Assembly (NCBI RefSeq): GCF_020886695.1
Contig: NZ_AP024485.1
Location: 815,001-879,000 of the forward strand
DNA length: 64,000 nucleotides
Origin: Pseudodesulfovibrio sediminis
GTDB taxonomy: Bacteria; Desulfobacterota; Desulfovibrionia; Desulfovibrionales; Desulfovibrionaceae
Direction: 5' to 3'
In this document: positions 42,831 to 52,143 of the stretch, in pieces
Layout: every line of letters begins with the position of its first letter
How positions within the stretch are numbered: the stretch's first letter is position 1
Position numbers and translations under genes: made by a program
Notes under the pieces: generated by a model
Seen by the model: only the letters and a program-made list of their open reading frames with translations
Databases searched by the model: none
Told to the model about the DNA's origin: nothing

Positions 42831-44363
42831 CTATTCTTTTCCTGCCACGACGCTCAAAACGTCGTTGGCAGCGGTTTGCATCGGTGAATCAGCTTCCACC
42901 TGAACCACTTTACGCTTGTCAAAGTCGTTCAGCAGCTTGTCGATGGAAGGATTGATGATCTTGTAGAATGGTGCCGGAGCCAACCCGATCCAGAACACGA
43001 ACACGGCGGGAATGGTCAACATTATCCACTCGCGGGCGTTGAGATCGCGCCAGGTCTTGGCAGTACTGGGCTTGCCCCAGGCCATCTTCAAGGAAACGCG
43101 GAACATGTAGGCTGCGGCCAGAAGCGCACCGGGGATGCAGAGGAAACCGATCCAGGTGGAGTACTTGAATGCTCCCACCAGTACCAGCATTTCACCCACG
43201 AACCCGTTGGTTCCGGGGAAGCCGAAGGACGCCAGGGCCATCATGCCCCAGAAGAACATGAACGCAGGCAGATATTTGCCAAGGCCCATGTTGTCCTTGA
43301 TGTCGCGGCTGTGGCTCCGTTCATAGACGGCACCGATCATCATAAAGAGTGCACCTGTGACGATACCGTGGTTCAGCATCTGGAAGAGCGCACCCTGCAC
43401 ACCCTGTTGGTTAAACAGGAATATACCCAAGGTTACAAAGCCCATATGGCCCACCGAAGAGTAGGCAACAAGCTTTTTGATATCAGTCTGTCCCAGAGCA
43501 ATGGCTCCGCCATACAGGATGGATACGATGGAAATCGCGATCATCATGGGAGCGAAGTACTCACTGGCGGCCGGGGTCAGCGGCAGGCAGAAGCGCAGGA
43601 AACCATAGGTTCCCATCTTCAACAGGACGGCCGCCAGGATGACGGAACCAGCCGAAGGTGCTTGAACGTGTGCTGCGGGCAGCCAGGTGTGGAACGGGAA
43701 CATGGGGACCTTGATGGCAAAGGCGAGCGCCATGGCCAGGAAAGCCCAGAACTGGAACCGGAAGGTGAAGTTCATTTCCATGAGTTCAGGAATAGAGAAG
43801 GTACCACCCGTGACTCTGAAGGCAACAATGGCCGCCAGGAGCAGAGTCGAGCCTGCAAGGGTGTACAGGAAGAACTTGAGCGATGCATATTTGCGATCGT
43901 CGCCACCCCAGACTGCGATAAGCAGGTACATGGGGATGAGCATGGCTTCCCAGAACACGTAGAACAGGACCAGGTCCAGAGCGCAGAAAACGCCGAGAAC
44001 AGCAGAGGTCATGAACAGCAGACAGAAGTGGAATTCCTTCTCGCGCTTGCCGATGTAGGTCCACGAACACATGACGCACAGCGGCAGGACCGCAATGGTC
44101 AGGAGGACCATGAGTATGCTGATGCCATCAACGCCGAGGTAGTACTGGAGTCCCCATTGGTGGACCCAGTCCAGTTTCTCGACGAACTGGAATTCAGCGT
44201 TCATTTGAAAGCCGGTCAGCGGTATGGCCAGCAGACACTCGATGAGGGACACCGCCATGGTGTAATACCTCACCACCTGCGGCGCCCGCAGGAAAAAGAG
44301 TCCGCATGCCGCAACCAGCGGGAATGCAATCAATATTGTAAGTACCGGATATCCGAAGTCCAA
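42831..44363 (-). CDS. nuoM: NADH-quinone oxidoreductase-like subunit M
   Basis: 510 residues, 14 helices. Conserved residues appear in FYVFWEAMLIPMYLLIAVWGG (Glu in VFWEAML), KFFLYTLAGS, and FPFHTWLPAAHVQAPSAGSVILA (cited as HTWLPAAHVQAPSAGS). It is the middle proton-translocating subunit. It differs from the extra antiporter subunit upstream (46449-47993), which has its own sequence type. Confidence 0.93.
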   Translation of the reverse strand: MDFGYPVLTILIAFPLVAACGLFFLRAPQVVRYYTMAVSLIECLLAIPLTGFQMNAEFQFVEKLDWVHQWGLQYYLGVDGISILMVLLTIAVLPLCVMCSWTYIGKREKEFHFCLLFMTSAVLGVFCALDLVLFYVFWEAMLIPMYLLIAVWGGDDRKYASLKFFLYTLAGSTLLLAAIVAFRVTGGTFSIPELMEMNFTFRFQFWAFLAMALAFAIKVPMFPFHTWLPAAHVQAPSAGSVILAAVLLKMGTYGFLRFCLPLTPAASEYFAPMMIAISIVSILYGGAIALGQTDIKKLVAYSSVGHMGFVTLGIFLFNQQGVQGALFQMLNHGIVTGALFMMIGAVYERSHSRDIKDNMGLGKYLPAFMFFWGMMALASFGFPGTNGFVGEMLVLVGAFKYSTWIGFLCIPGALLAAAYMFRVSLKMAWGKPSTAKTWRDLNAREWIMLTIPAVFVFWIGLAPAPFYKIINPSIDKLLNDFDKRKVVQVEADSPMQTAANDVLSVVAGKE

Positions 44364-44389
44364 AACGAGCTCTCCTTAGATTGTCCGGC

Positions 44390-46189
44390 TTAGCCGAAGT
44401 ACCAAACCAGGGCGAAAATGCCCAAGCCGAGAACGGCTGCCCACGCCAGGTAATCCTGCAGATTGGCGGTCTGGGCCTTTGCCCCTACCCTGCCGATGTT
44501 CCTGACGGTGTAGGCAGAGCCATCCACCACTGTATCAATGCCCTTCTTGTCAAACCAGGAAGTGCGATCGCCCATACCAACAAGTGCACGCAGACCAACG
44601 GTCCGGTAAACCTCGGTCCAGATGTCATCCACCTTGGAGATCGGCCAGCACACTACGCGCATGGTGACTCGACCGATAAGGCGATACAGAATGTCGAAGT
44701 CCAGATTGAGCTTCGCGTGCGGGGTAATGATCTTGCGGGTAAAGTAGAAGGCCAGGCCGGAGAAACCGAGCAACAGGCCGGAGTTGATAACCTTGACGAC
44801 AGTCCAGGGCACGAAAGCATGTTCCTCGACCGGCATAGGCAGGTAATGGTACAGCATTTCGGGATATACACCCTGTGCGATGCAGAGCAGAGCACAGATG
44901 GTCATGCCTACATACATATTCCAGGGGACAGGTTTGACCTCTCCCACATATTCTTTTTTGCCGCCCCAGAACGCGAAGTACGGGAGCTTGATACCGACGG
45001 AGATAAACGTACCGACGGCGGCTATTTCCATCCCGAGAGCCAGGAACGTGCGGTGATGCTCGGCAGCACCGGCGATGGTCATGGTTTTCGAGATAAAGCC
45101 GTTAAACAGGGGCATGCCGGAGATGGACAGGGCCGCGACCATATACAGGACCATGACCCAGGGCAGCTTGTAAGCAAGCCCGCCCAGCTTATCCAGTTTG
45201 ACGGTGCCGACGGAATACAGAATTGCGCCGGTGCCCATGAACAGGAGGCCCTTATACAGGATATGGGCATACGCGTGGGCCACTGCGCCGTTGAGCGTCA
45301 TGGCCGTACCGATGCCGATACCCGCCACCATGTATCCCACCTGGGAGACAATGTGGTAGGACAGAATCCTGCGAGCGTTGTTTTCCATACACGCGTACAG
45401 CACACCATAGACCGCCATGAACGTTCCGGCGATTGCCAGAACTTCCCATCCCGCAAAGCCGCGAGCCAGGACATAGACAGCCGTCTTGGTGGTGAAGGCA
45501 CACATGTATACCGCACCGGCGATGGATGCTCTGGGATATGCATCGGGCAACCATGCGTGCAGGGGCACGACAGCGGCGTTGACGCAGAAACCGATCATGA
45601 TCAACCAGTCGTAGAGATGTGCTTCAGCCGGATCAACACCGACAAAGGCGAAGTTTCCGGTTGCCTTGTACTTGAGCAGCAAACCTGCAAGCAGGAAGAG
45701 GCCGCCCACCGTGTGGTAAAGGAAGTACCGGAAACCGGCACCAACGGACTCTTCGGTTCGGGCCTGCCAGATCAGGAACGTGGAGCCGATGCTCATGAGT
45801 TCCCAAAACAGGAAGACCGTCAGCAGATCGTTTGCGAACACACAACCGAAACCACCGGCCACATACAGGGACCCGCAGACAAAATGTCCACGATCTTCCA
45901 CATGCATGCCGTATATGGCACCGATGGTGGCGATGACTGCAAAGACCTGCCCGAAGACGATGGACAGTTTGTCCACGCGACTCACAAACAGAGCCTGATC
46001 GAGGTATTCAACCCCGAGATACTTGCCCGGTACCATCGTCATGATGGAATACAGCGCGACAAGCGGTGCTATAAGCGCCAGGGCGCCACGTATGCCTTTA
46101 TTCGACCACAACCAGTTGGGGAGGAAAGGCACTACAAGTGCGAATGCAAGGAATGCAAGGGAGGGATGGATGAACATGCTAGTCTCCAT
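44390..46189 (-). CDS. nuoL: NADH-quinone oxidoreductase-like subunit L
   Basis: 599 residues from ATG 46189 behind GGAGGA. Fourteen antiporter-type helices (FLFWELMSIGSTFLIWQ, HAWLPDAYPRASIAGAVYMC) are followed by a C-terminal stretch that matches the NuoL lateral arm (KGIDTVVDGSAYTVRNIGR) and a final helix (DYLAWAAVLGLGIFALVWYF). The lateral helix distinguishes it from the other antiporter-like proteins. Its first 11 bases overlap the 46179-46439 gene. Confidence 0.9.
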   Translation of the reverse strand: METSMFIHPSLAFLAFALVVPFLPNWLWSNKGIRGALALIAPLVALYSIMTMVPGKYLGVEYLDQALFVSRVDKLSIVFGQVFAVIATIGAIYGMHVEDRGHFVCGSLYVAGGFGCVFANDLLTVFLFWELMSIGSTFLIWQARTEESVGAGFRYFLYHTVGGLFLLAGLLLKYKATGNFAFVGVDPAEAHLYDWLIMIGFCVNAAVVPLHAWLPDAYPRASIAGAVYMCAFTTKTAVYVLARGFAGWEVLAIAGTFMAVYGVLYACMENNARRILSYHIVSQVGYMVAGIGIGTAMTLNGAVAHAYAHILYKGLLFMGTGAILYSVGTVKLDKLGGLAYKLPWVMVLYMVAALSISGMPLFNGFISKTMTIAGAAEHHRTFLALGMEIAAVGTFISVGIKLPYFAFWGGKKEYVGEVKPVPWNMYVGMTICALLCIAQGVYPEMLYHYLPMPVEEHAFVPWTVVKVINSGLLLGFSGLAFYFTRKIITPHAKLNLDFDILYRLIGRVTMRVVCWPISKVDDIWTEVYRTVGLRALVGMGDRTSWFDKKGIDTVVDGSAYTVRNIGRVGAKAQTANLQDYLAWAAVLGLGIFALVWYFG

Positions 46190-46439
46190 AGTAGTCCTCC
46201 TTGCGTGCAATGAACGGCTGGACGATCTTCTTCATCAAGATGACCATGACCAGCCCCACGATAAGTCCGAAACCGGCAAAGAAACCGGGGTACTTATCGA
46301 GACCAAAGTGTGGATGATGCGTGACAAAAGGAACGTTGAGCACCAGCAGCAAAGCCAGCGTCACGAAGAATATGATTCTCCATACCTTCCAGTTCTCACT
46401 CCATTTGGCGAGTATCCCGCCTAAACCTTTTTGACTCAT
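46179..46439 (-). CDS. Small two-helix membrane protein in the nuo operon
   Basis: 86 residues with two membrane helices (about 20-37 and 52-71) and charged ends. It begins MSQKGLGGILAKWSENWKVW and ends FIARKEDYYGD. It overlaps nuoL by 11 bases and follows the extra antiporter gene by nine. I do not recognise it as a standard complex I subunit. Being locked between two antiporter genes suggests a structural or accessory subunit. Confidence 0.7.
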   Translation of the reverse strand: MSQKGLGGILAKWSENWKVWRIIFFVTLALLLVLNVPFVTHHPHFGLDKYPGFFAGFGLIVGLVMVILMKKIVQPFIARKEDYYGD

Positions 46440-46448
46440 ATAATCCCC

Positions 46449-47993
46449 CTAGAACTTGCCGAGAACTTTGACGAAGTTCAGGAATATCTGCGGATACAGA
46501 CCCAAGAACACCGAGATTGTCGCTGTAATCAACAGCGGAATAACCATAGTCAGGGACGGCTCGTTGTATTGGCCAATATTCGCTTCTGGTTTGGGCGCCT
46601 TGAAAAAGGCACGATATGTGATGGGCACAAAATACCCTGCGTTGAGTGCTGTACTGAGTAACAGCGCGACAAGCAGGGGCCATTGATGCGAATCAAGCGT
46701 ACCATTGATCAAGTACCATTTAGAAACGAAGCCACAGACCGGCGGCATGCCGATCATCGACAGGGAGGCGACTGCGAACGCACCAAAGGTGAGCGGCATC
46801 CTCCGTCCCAGGCCATCCATAAGGCTGATCTTTTTGAGGTGCGCGGCGACATAAATAGCACCGGCAGCCATAAAGAGCGTGATCTTGGAGAAGGCATGGT
46901 GAGCGATGTGAATGACACCACCCTGTACCGCCATATCCGACAGCATGGTCACACCGATAATGACATAGGAGAGCTGGGCCACTGTCGAGTAGGCCAGCCG
47001 CGCTTTGATGTCATCCTTGGTCAACGCGATGAATGAGGCCACGGTCAATGTGAACGCTGCGATATACGCGGTTCCGAGTCCCATGCTCAAATCACCGAGC
47101 CAGGTGCCGGGTGTTCCGACAAAGATCTGACTCATGGTCAGGAAGCCGGCGGTCTTGGTCCCGAAGGCCGAGAGCACCAGGCGACAGACACAGAAGACAC
47201 CGGCCTTAACAACGGCCACCGCATGCAGCAAGGCCGAAACCGGTGTGGGCGCGACCATGGCTGAGGGAAGCCAGTTATGGAACGGCATGAGTGCTGCCTT
47301 ACCGACACCGAAGATGAACAGCCAGTAGGTCAAGGTGACCAGTCTGGGATGTGCAGCTATGACGTTGGCGGAGAACATGCCGTGCTGGATGTCTGTCAGG
47401 TTGAAGTCAAGGTTACCGACCAACACGTAGGTCAGCACCATGGCAGGAAGGAGGAAGAGCTTGGAAGTACCCATCAAGTAGACAATGTACTTGCGAGCAC
47501 CGATCTTGGCTTCCTCGTCCTCATGATGATAGACCAGCGGGTAGGTGAACACGGTGATCACTTCGTAGAAGAGATACATGGTGAACACGTTGGCGGACAG
47601 AGCCACGCCGATGGCACCAAAGATAGCCACCGCGAAACAGATGTAATACCGCGTCTGTGCGTGTTCATTCAACCCGCGCATGTAGCCGATGTTATAGCTG
47701 GTTACAAAGAACCAGAGGAACGGCGCGATCAGGGCGAACACCATGGAAAGCCCGTCGGCCGCGAATGCTATTGTTATTCCAGGCATGATCGTGGTGACGT
47801 GGAAGTACAGGACTTCCCCGTCCAGAACATGCGGGATCATAAAAGCCACCGAGACAAACGTCAGGAATGCGCCAATGAAGCTGACAGCTTCACGCCTGTT
47901 CTCATCCTTTCTTCCAAGGTAGATGAACAGAGGCACAAGCAGAGTGATCACCACCGGCAGAAGAATTTTACTATATATAGTTACGCCTTCCAT
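46449..47993 (-). CDS. Extra antiporter-like subunit (MrpD/NuoL/M-like)
   Basis: 514 residues, 14 helices, no lateral arm. Conserved features are the glutamate in MYLFYEVITVFTYPLVYHH, the lysine region FGVGKAALMPFHNWLPSAMVAPTPVSALLHAVAVVKAG (key HNWLPSAMVAPTPVSALLHA), and HHAFSKITLFMAAGAIY. HAVAVVKAG and the overall pattern are closer to the MrpD/HyfB-type antiporter-like family than to NuoM. As nuoL, nuoM and nuoN are all present too, this is a fourth ion-channel subunit. Confidence 0.88.
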   Translation of the reverse strand: MEGVTIYSKILLPVVITLLVPLFIYLGRKDENRREAVSFIGAFLTFVSVAFMIPHVLDGEVLYFHVTTIMPGITIAFAADGLSMVFALIAPFLWFFVTSYNIGYMRGLNEHAQTRYYICFAVAIFGAIGVALSANVFTMYLFYEVITVFTYPLVYHHEDEEAKIGARKYIVYLMGTSKLFLLPAMVLTYVLVGNLDFNLTDIQHGMFSANVIAAHPRLVTLTYWLFIFGVGKAALMPFHNWLPSAMVAPTPVSALLHAVAVVKAGVFCVCRLVLSAFGTKTAGFLTMSQIFVGTPGTWLGDLSMGLGTAYIAAFTLTVASFIALTKDDIKARLAYSTVAQLSYVIIGVTMLSDMAVQGGVIHIAHHAFSKITLFMAAGAIYVAAHLKKISLMDGLGRRMPLTFGAFAVASLSMIGMPPVCGFVSKWYLINGTLDSHQWPLLVALLLSTALNAGYFVPITYRAFFKAPKPEANIGQYNEPSLTMVIPLLITATISVFLGLYPQIFLNFVKVLGKF

Positions 47994-47995
47994 AG

Positions 47996-48304
47996 CTATT
48001 CCTTCAAAGTAGTGATGTCACTGGTTTTGGCTGACTTGAAACGCTTGGCCACAACCACGATGATGGCCAGAACCAGCGTTGCCTCTGCAGCGGCAAGCCC
48101 CATGATGAACAGGGCGCCAAGCTGACCAAGTACTGCGCTGTAGTCCGTGAGCTGCGATGCAGCCACGATGGACAGACCAGCGCCGTTGAGCATCAGCTCA
48201 ACCGAAATCAGCATGCCGACAAGGCTCCTGCGCTGTGTCAGCCCGAAGAGGCCCGCACACAGGAGGATCAATGCCACGATTTGATAAAGGGTCAGAGCAC
48301 TCAT
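47996..48304 (-). CDS. nuoK: NADH-quinone oxidoreductase-like subunit K
   Basis: 102 residues, three helices. The NuoK pattern MLISVELMLNGAGLSIVA holds the first conserved glutamate and LAAAEATLVLAIIVVV the second, both needed for proton pumping in known enzymes. It abuts nuoJ with no gap and precedes the extra antiporter gene by two bases. Confidence 0.94.
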   Translation of the reverse strand: MSALTLYQIVALILLCAGLFGLTQRRSLVGMLISVELMLNGAGLSIVAASQLTDYSAVLGQLGALFIMGLAAAEATLVLAIIVVVAKRFKSAKTSDITTLKE

Positions 48305-48814
48305 TTATTTCTTCCCCCTCTTTTCCCAAGTCAGGAGCACTGCTCCGGACATGGCGACCATGAGGATGACCGAGATCAGCTCAAAGGGCAGGAAGTAGGA
48401 GCCAAGCAGCCCCTCGCCCAGTTGCTTGATGGTCACCTCAACAGGGACGGCGATGGACTCGACAGGTTTGGTCAGAACCAACCAGCCAAGCACGCCTGCG
48501 GGAGCGATGGTAGCCGCCAGCCCATAGACATATGTCTTCATGGGGGCCTTGCCGCCTTCATCACCGCCCTGTTCTGCCCGGGTCAGCATGACCGCGAAGA
48601 AGATCAGAACGGAAACCGCGCCAACATAAATGAGCAACTGCATGAATGCCATAAACGGCGAAGCAAGCAGCAAATACATCCCGGCCACGCCGACCAGGGT
48701 GGTGATAAGTCCCACCAGGGCGCGAACCAGGCTGCTGCTCGATACGGCGAGTATGGACCCGCCAAGAATGACGAGCGTGTACACGCAAAATGCTACTTTT
48801 GCCATGACTTCCAT
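48305..48814 (-). CDS. nuoJ: NADH-quinone oxidoreductase-like subunit J
   Basis: 169 residues, five helices. Typical features are SLVRALVGLITTLVGVAGMYLLLASPFMAFMQLLIYVGAVSVLIFFAVML (key LLIYVGAVSVLIFFAVML), the pi-bulge helix region of NuoJ. It belongs to the E-channel part of the membrane arm. One base separates it from nuoI. Confidence 0.94.
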   Translation of the reverse strand: MEVMAKVAFCVYTLVILGGSILAVSSSSLVRALVGLITTLVGVAGMYLLLASPFMAFMQLLIYVGAVSVLIFFAVMLTRAEQGGDEGGKAPMKTYVYGLAATIAPAGVLGWLVLTKPVESIAVPVEVTIKQLGEGLLGSYFLPFELISVILMVAMSGAVLLTWEKRGKK

Positions 48815-48815
48815 A

Positions 48816-49403
48816 TTAAGCCTCCTTCTCTGCCGTGGCCGGTTTGGCCTCGGTTTTGGGAGCCGGTGCGGATAACTCCGTGGCCTGCTCCTTGAGCCGG
48901 GCGAGAAGATCGATATTCATCTCTTTCCGTGAAGTCGCGACCCAATACATATTATTGGAGAACTTCAGCGACTTGGGCGGACAGTTGTCTATGCAGTTTC
49001 CACACAGACTGCACAAGGTGTAGTCATAGGTGAACTTGGCCGGATTCTTGGGAGCCTTGGGCTTGACGACTTTCTCGCCAGCTTCCTTGGCTGCGGCCAT
49101 GGCTGCTTCCTGTTCAGGCGTGGGCTTTGGAGCCTTCTGCTTGACCACTTTCAGACACTTGCTCGGACAATTGGTCACACACATCATGCATGAAATGCAT
49201 TTGGGCGTGGCCGGATCCTTGGGCTTGCCGATCAGTTCGACATGCCCGCCATATGTTTCCAGATTCTCGTCGTCGATGACTTCGCGGGGATAATGGACGG
49301 TAATCAGGGGTTTGCAAAAATACTTACCCGTGATTTTCAGCCCGACCATCAGGCTCCAGCAGTCGAGAATCGGCTGTATAATATTTTCTCTGAATTTTCC
49401 CAT
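48816..49403 (-). CDS. nuoI: NADH-quinone oxidoreductase-like subunit I with inter-cluster insertion
   Basis: 195 residues. Two [4Fe-4S] motifs carry Cys69/72/75/79 and Cys131/134/137/141. The stretch between the last Cys of the first and the first Cys of the second is 52 positions, about 23 more than in E. coli NuoI. The extra piece is Lys/Ala/Pro-rich (KAPKPTPEQEAAMAAAKEAG). A second Ala/Pro/Glu tail ends the protein. It passes electrons toward NuoB. Without NuoEFG it may accept them from an external donor. Confidence 0.92.
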   Translation of the reverse strand: MGKFRENIIQPILDCWSLMVGLKITGKYFCKPLITVHYPREVIDDENLETYGGHVELIGKPKDPATPKCISCMMCVTNCPSKCLKVVKQKAPKPTPEQEAAMAAAKEAGEKVVKPKAPKNPAKFTYDYTLCSLCGNCIDNCPPKSLKFSNNMYWVATSRKEMNIDLLARLKEQATELSAPAPKTEAKPATAEKEA

Positions 49404-49413
49404 ATTTACACCT

Positions 49414-50391
49414 CTACAACTTCATGATCAGCGCAGTGGCCAACAGGTTGAATGTGGCCAACGGCAGCAACCATTTCCAGTTGATGTTCAACAACTGGTC
49501 AAAACGAACCCTGGGAAAGGTCCAACGAGCCCAGATCATGAAGAACAGCAGTGCGTAGGTCTTGAGAAGCATCCACCACCAACCGTCGGTATAACCACCG
49601 AAGGGATCATGGTAACCACCCAGATACAAGACGGAACAGACGGAGCACATTACAACCATGTATCCGTATTCAGCCATAAAGAAGAGACCGAAGCCCATGG
49701 AAGAATACTCAGTGTGGAAACCGGCAGTAAGCTCGGACTCGGCCTCAGCCAGGTCAAAGGGAGCACGGTTTGTTTCACCAAACATGGCTATAATGAAGAT
49801 GATGAAGCCCAGCCATTGCGGCCAAATATTCCAGTTAAGGATTGAGCCGGCTTGCATGGCTGTAATTTCGGTCAAGCTAAGAGTGCCGGTCATAAAGGTA
49901 ATGGCCAGTACGGTCAGCAACAGCGGAATCTCGTAAGCAACGGTCTGTGCAACAGCACGAGCCGCGCCGAGAACGCCCCATTTGTTGTTGGAGGCCCAAC
50001 CTGCCAGGATGACGGCCAGCCCGTTGAAGCTGGAAAACGCCAGGATAAGCAGCAGACCGAGGTTTACGTCCATACCGATGACGGACGGACCGTACGGAAT
50101 GGGCATGAAGAGTGCGAGCACCGGAATCATGGACAGGATAGGGGCAAGCCAATACAGGATTGCATCCGAGTTGTCCGGAGTCAGGAGCTGTTTACTCATG
50201 AGTTTCAAGCCGTCGATAAGCGGCTGAAGTGCGCCGTGAGGGCCGACCTCGAAAGGACCGGGCCTGCGCTGGATGTGGCCGGCGAACTTACGTTCACAAT
50301 AGACCAACACCAAGGCGTTCAACCCGAGCCAGACCATGGACCCGATGACGGCGATAACCAAGTATATCAGTGTTTGTAAGAATATGCTCAT
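49414..50391 (-). CDS. nuoH: NADH-quinone oxidoreductase-like subunit H
   Basis: 325 residues, eight helices. Signatures are VYCERKFAGHIQRRPGPFEVGPHGALQPLIDGLK (key ERKFAGHIQRRPGP), FGETNRAPFDLAEAESELTAGFHTEYS (key NRAPFDLAEAESEL), and RVRFDQLL near the end. It forms the quinone channel and links the hydrophilic arm to the pumping arm. Confidence 0.95.
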   Translation of the reverse strand: MSIFLQTLIYLVIAVIGSMVWLGLNALVLVYCERKFAGHIQRRPGPFEVGPHGALQPLIDGLKLMSKQLLTPDNSDAILYWLAPILSMIPVLALFMPIPYGPSVIGMDVNLGLLLILAFSSFNGLAVILAGWASNNKWGVLGAARAVAQTVAYEIPLLLTVLAITFMTGTLSLTEITAMQAGSILNWNIWPQWLGFIIFIIAMFGETNRAPFDLAEAESELTAGFHTEYSSMGFGLFFMAEYGYMVVMCSVCSVLYLGGYHDPFGGYTDGWWWMLLKTYALLFFMIWARWTFPRVRFDQLLNINWKWLLPLATFNLLATALIMKL

Positions 50392-50400
50392 TGGTTCACC

Positions 50401-51573
50401 CTACCTGTCGAGTTCCGGAATAATCAGGTCCAGGCTACCCAAGATAGCAACGGCATCGGCCAGAATGACGCCATTGGCGGATTCGGCAAACGCGTTCATG
50501 TTGGAGAAGCCGGGTGCACGCAGCTTGACACGATACGGAACCTTGGTTCCGTCCGAAACGGCGTACACGCCGATCTTGCCACGGCCGCCCTCGACATTGA
50601 AGTATGCTTCCCCTGCCGGCGGTTTCATGGACGGCTTGGGGGCCTTGTCGACGATGTGGCCACCTTCTGCGCTATCAAGCTGCTCAAGAGCCTGCTCGAT
50701 GATCCGCAGGGATTGTTCCATTTCGGCTACGCGGACATGATAGCGTCCGGCCGAACAGGCAGAAGTCTGCGTCGGAATATCAAAGTCGAAACGATCGTAG
50801 ACCGAATACGGCTCGTCTTTCCGCACATCATACGGAACGCCGGCACCACGAACGACAGGACCGGTGCAACCGTAGCGGCGACACATGTCCTGATCAATGA
50901 TGCCGATGCCTTCGATGCGTCGACGCAGAATCAGGTTTTCAGTTACTAAGTCATGATACATGGGCAGTCTTTCACGGAAGTGCGGGATGAATGCTTTCAT
51001 CAACTCGATACACTTGTCGTCAAAGTCCTGCTGCACACCACCGACGCGGAAATTGGAATAGGTCAACCTGGAAGCCGACGGCCTCTGCAGGATGTCCAGT
51101 ATCATTTCACGATCGTCAAATGCGTACATAATGGGAGTAAACGCGCCGAGATCAAGGATATAGGCACCCCACCACAGGAGGTGGGAGGTCAGGCGGTTGA
51201 ACTCGGTCATGATGACCCGCAGGTATTCTGCGCGTTCAGGTACCTCAATGCCCATAAGTTTTTCGACTGCGCCCACGTAGGCCCAGTTCCAGGCCATGGC
51301 GTGTCCGTAGTCTACGCGTCCCATGTTCGGGATGAAGCCACCCCAAGTTTGGGACTCGCCCATTTTCTCATGCATGCGGTGCAGGTAACCCAATACGGGT
51401 TCGGCACGGACGATGTATTCACCATCCACCTCGATCACGATTCGCAGTACGCCGTGTGTCGACGGGTGCTGCGGACCCATGTTGATGATCAAGGTTCCGT
51501 CCTGCTTCCCGGCCTCGAACTTCTGGGTGTAAAAATCACCCTTCATTTGTTCTAAATTTTGGTAAGCCGACAT
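50401..51573 (-). CDS. nuoD: NADH-quinone oxidoreductase-like subunit D
   Basis: 390 residues. It has the quinone-site histidine region GPQHPSTHGVLRI and the tyrosine region GRVDYGHAMAWNWAYVGAVEKL, the conserved GIEVPERAEYLRVIMTEFNRL, and a C-terminal end in LGSLDLIIPELDR. It descends from the hydrogenase large subunit, but the Cys ligands of NiFe hydrogenases are absent. NuoC is a separate gene, not fused. Confidence 0.95.
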   Translation of the reverse strand: MSAYQNLEQMKGDFYTQKFEAGKQDGTLIINMGPQHPSTHGVLRIVIEVDGEYIVRAEPVLGYLHRMHEKMGESQTWGGFIPNMGRVDYGHAMAWNWAYVGAVEKLMGIEVPERAEYLRVIMTEFNRLTSHLLWWGAYILDLGAFTPIMYAFDDREMILDILQRPSASRLTYSNFRVGGVQQDFDDKCIELMKAFIPHFRERLPMYHDLVTENLILRRRIEGIGIIDQDMCRRYGCTGPVVRGAGVPYDVRKDEPYSVYDRFDFDIPTQTSACSAGRYHVRVAEMEQSLRIIEQALEQLDSAEGGHIVDKAPKPSMKPPAGEAYFNVEGGRGKIGVYAVSDGTKVPYRVKLRAPGFSNMNAFAESANGVILADAVAILGSLDLIIPELDR

Positions 51574-51615
51574 ACACTCTCAGTCCGGTTTTATAGACCG
51601 ACCGGTTGCCCCGGC

Positions 51616-52143
51616 CTACGCATCGGAGGCCTCCGGGGCCTCCGCTTCCGCAAACAATGCTTCTATTTCCTTATTACATGTGATCACTTCGCCAAGATCC
51701 AGAATATCCTTGATGGACTTGCGGACTTTGGCGGTTTTGATCAATGGATGCACATCCACATCCTCGGCAGCCATCAGAAGCGGCACGAGGTTGGGGTTGC
51801 CCTCAAAGGAAACGCCGTGGAAATCGCGGGTTTCCCGCTCATGCCACTCGGCTCCATCGAAAATAGGAGCTATGGATGGAACGACAGGGTTGTCTTTGCT
51901 GACAAGCACCCGGAGCGTGACACGCTCTTCGATAGTCCATCTATTAAAATGATAGATCACCAAAAAACCCTCTTCGACATCCAATGCGAGGACGTCTTCG
52001 AGGGAATATTCAGCTTTGTAAAGCTGCTCGGCAGCTTTGTAGACCTGATTCGGAGCCAGAAAAACAGACCATACGTGTCCTGTTTTGGCTTTATCCTGTT
52101 TTGCGACACATTGCGTCGCAACACCTTCAAGTACCTGCAACAT
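51616..52143 (-). CDS. nuoC: NADH-quinone oxidoreductase-like subunit C
   Basis: 175 residues of the 30-kDa subunit family. Conserved segments are GFLVIYHFNRWTIEERVTLRV and GAEWHERETRDFHGVSFEGNPNLVPLLM (key EWHERETRDFHGVSFEGNP), with an acidic Ala-rich tail. It is part of the Q module. Its start codon overlaps the nuoB stop by one base. Confidence 0.93.
   Translation of the reverse strand: MLQVLEGVATQCVAKQDKAKTGHVWSVFLAPNQVYKAAEQLYKAEYSLEDVLALDVEEGFLVIYHFNRWTIEERVTLRVLVSKDNPVVPSIAPIFDGAEWHERETRDFHGVSFEGNPNLVPLLMAAEDVDVHPLIKTAKVRKSIKDILDLGEVITCNKEIEALFAEAEAPEASDA

Noticed and set aside
44381-46213. A 610-codon open frame on the plus strand opposite nuoL
   Set aside because: It is antisense to a well-conserved subunit, its product is His/Gln/Asp-rich and it has no ribosome-binding site. 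The same applies to long plus-strand frames opposite nuoM and nuoN.
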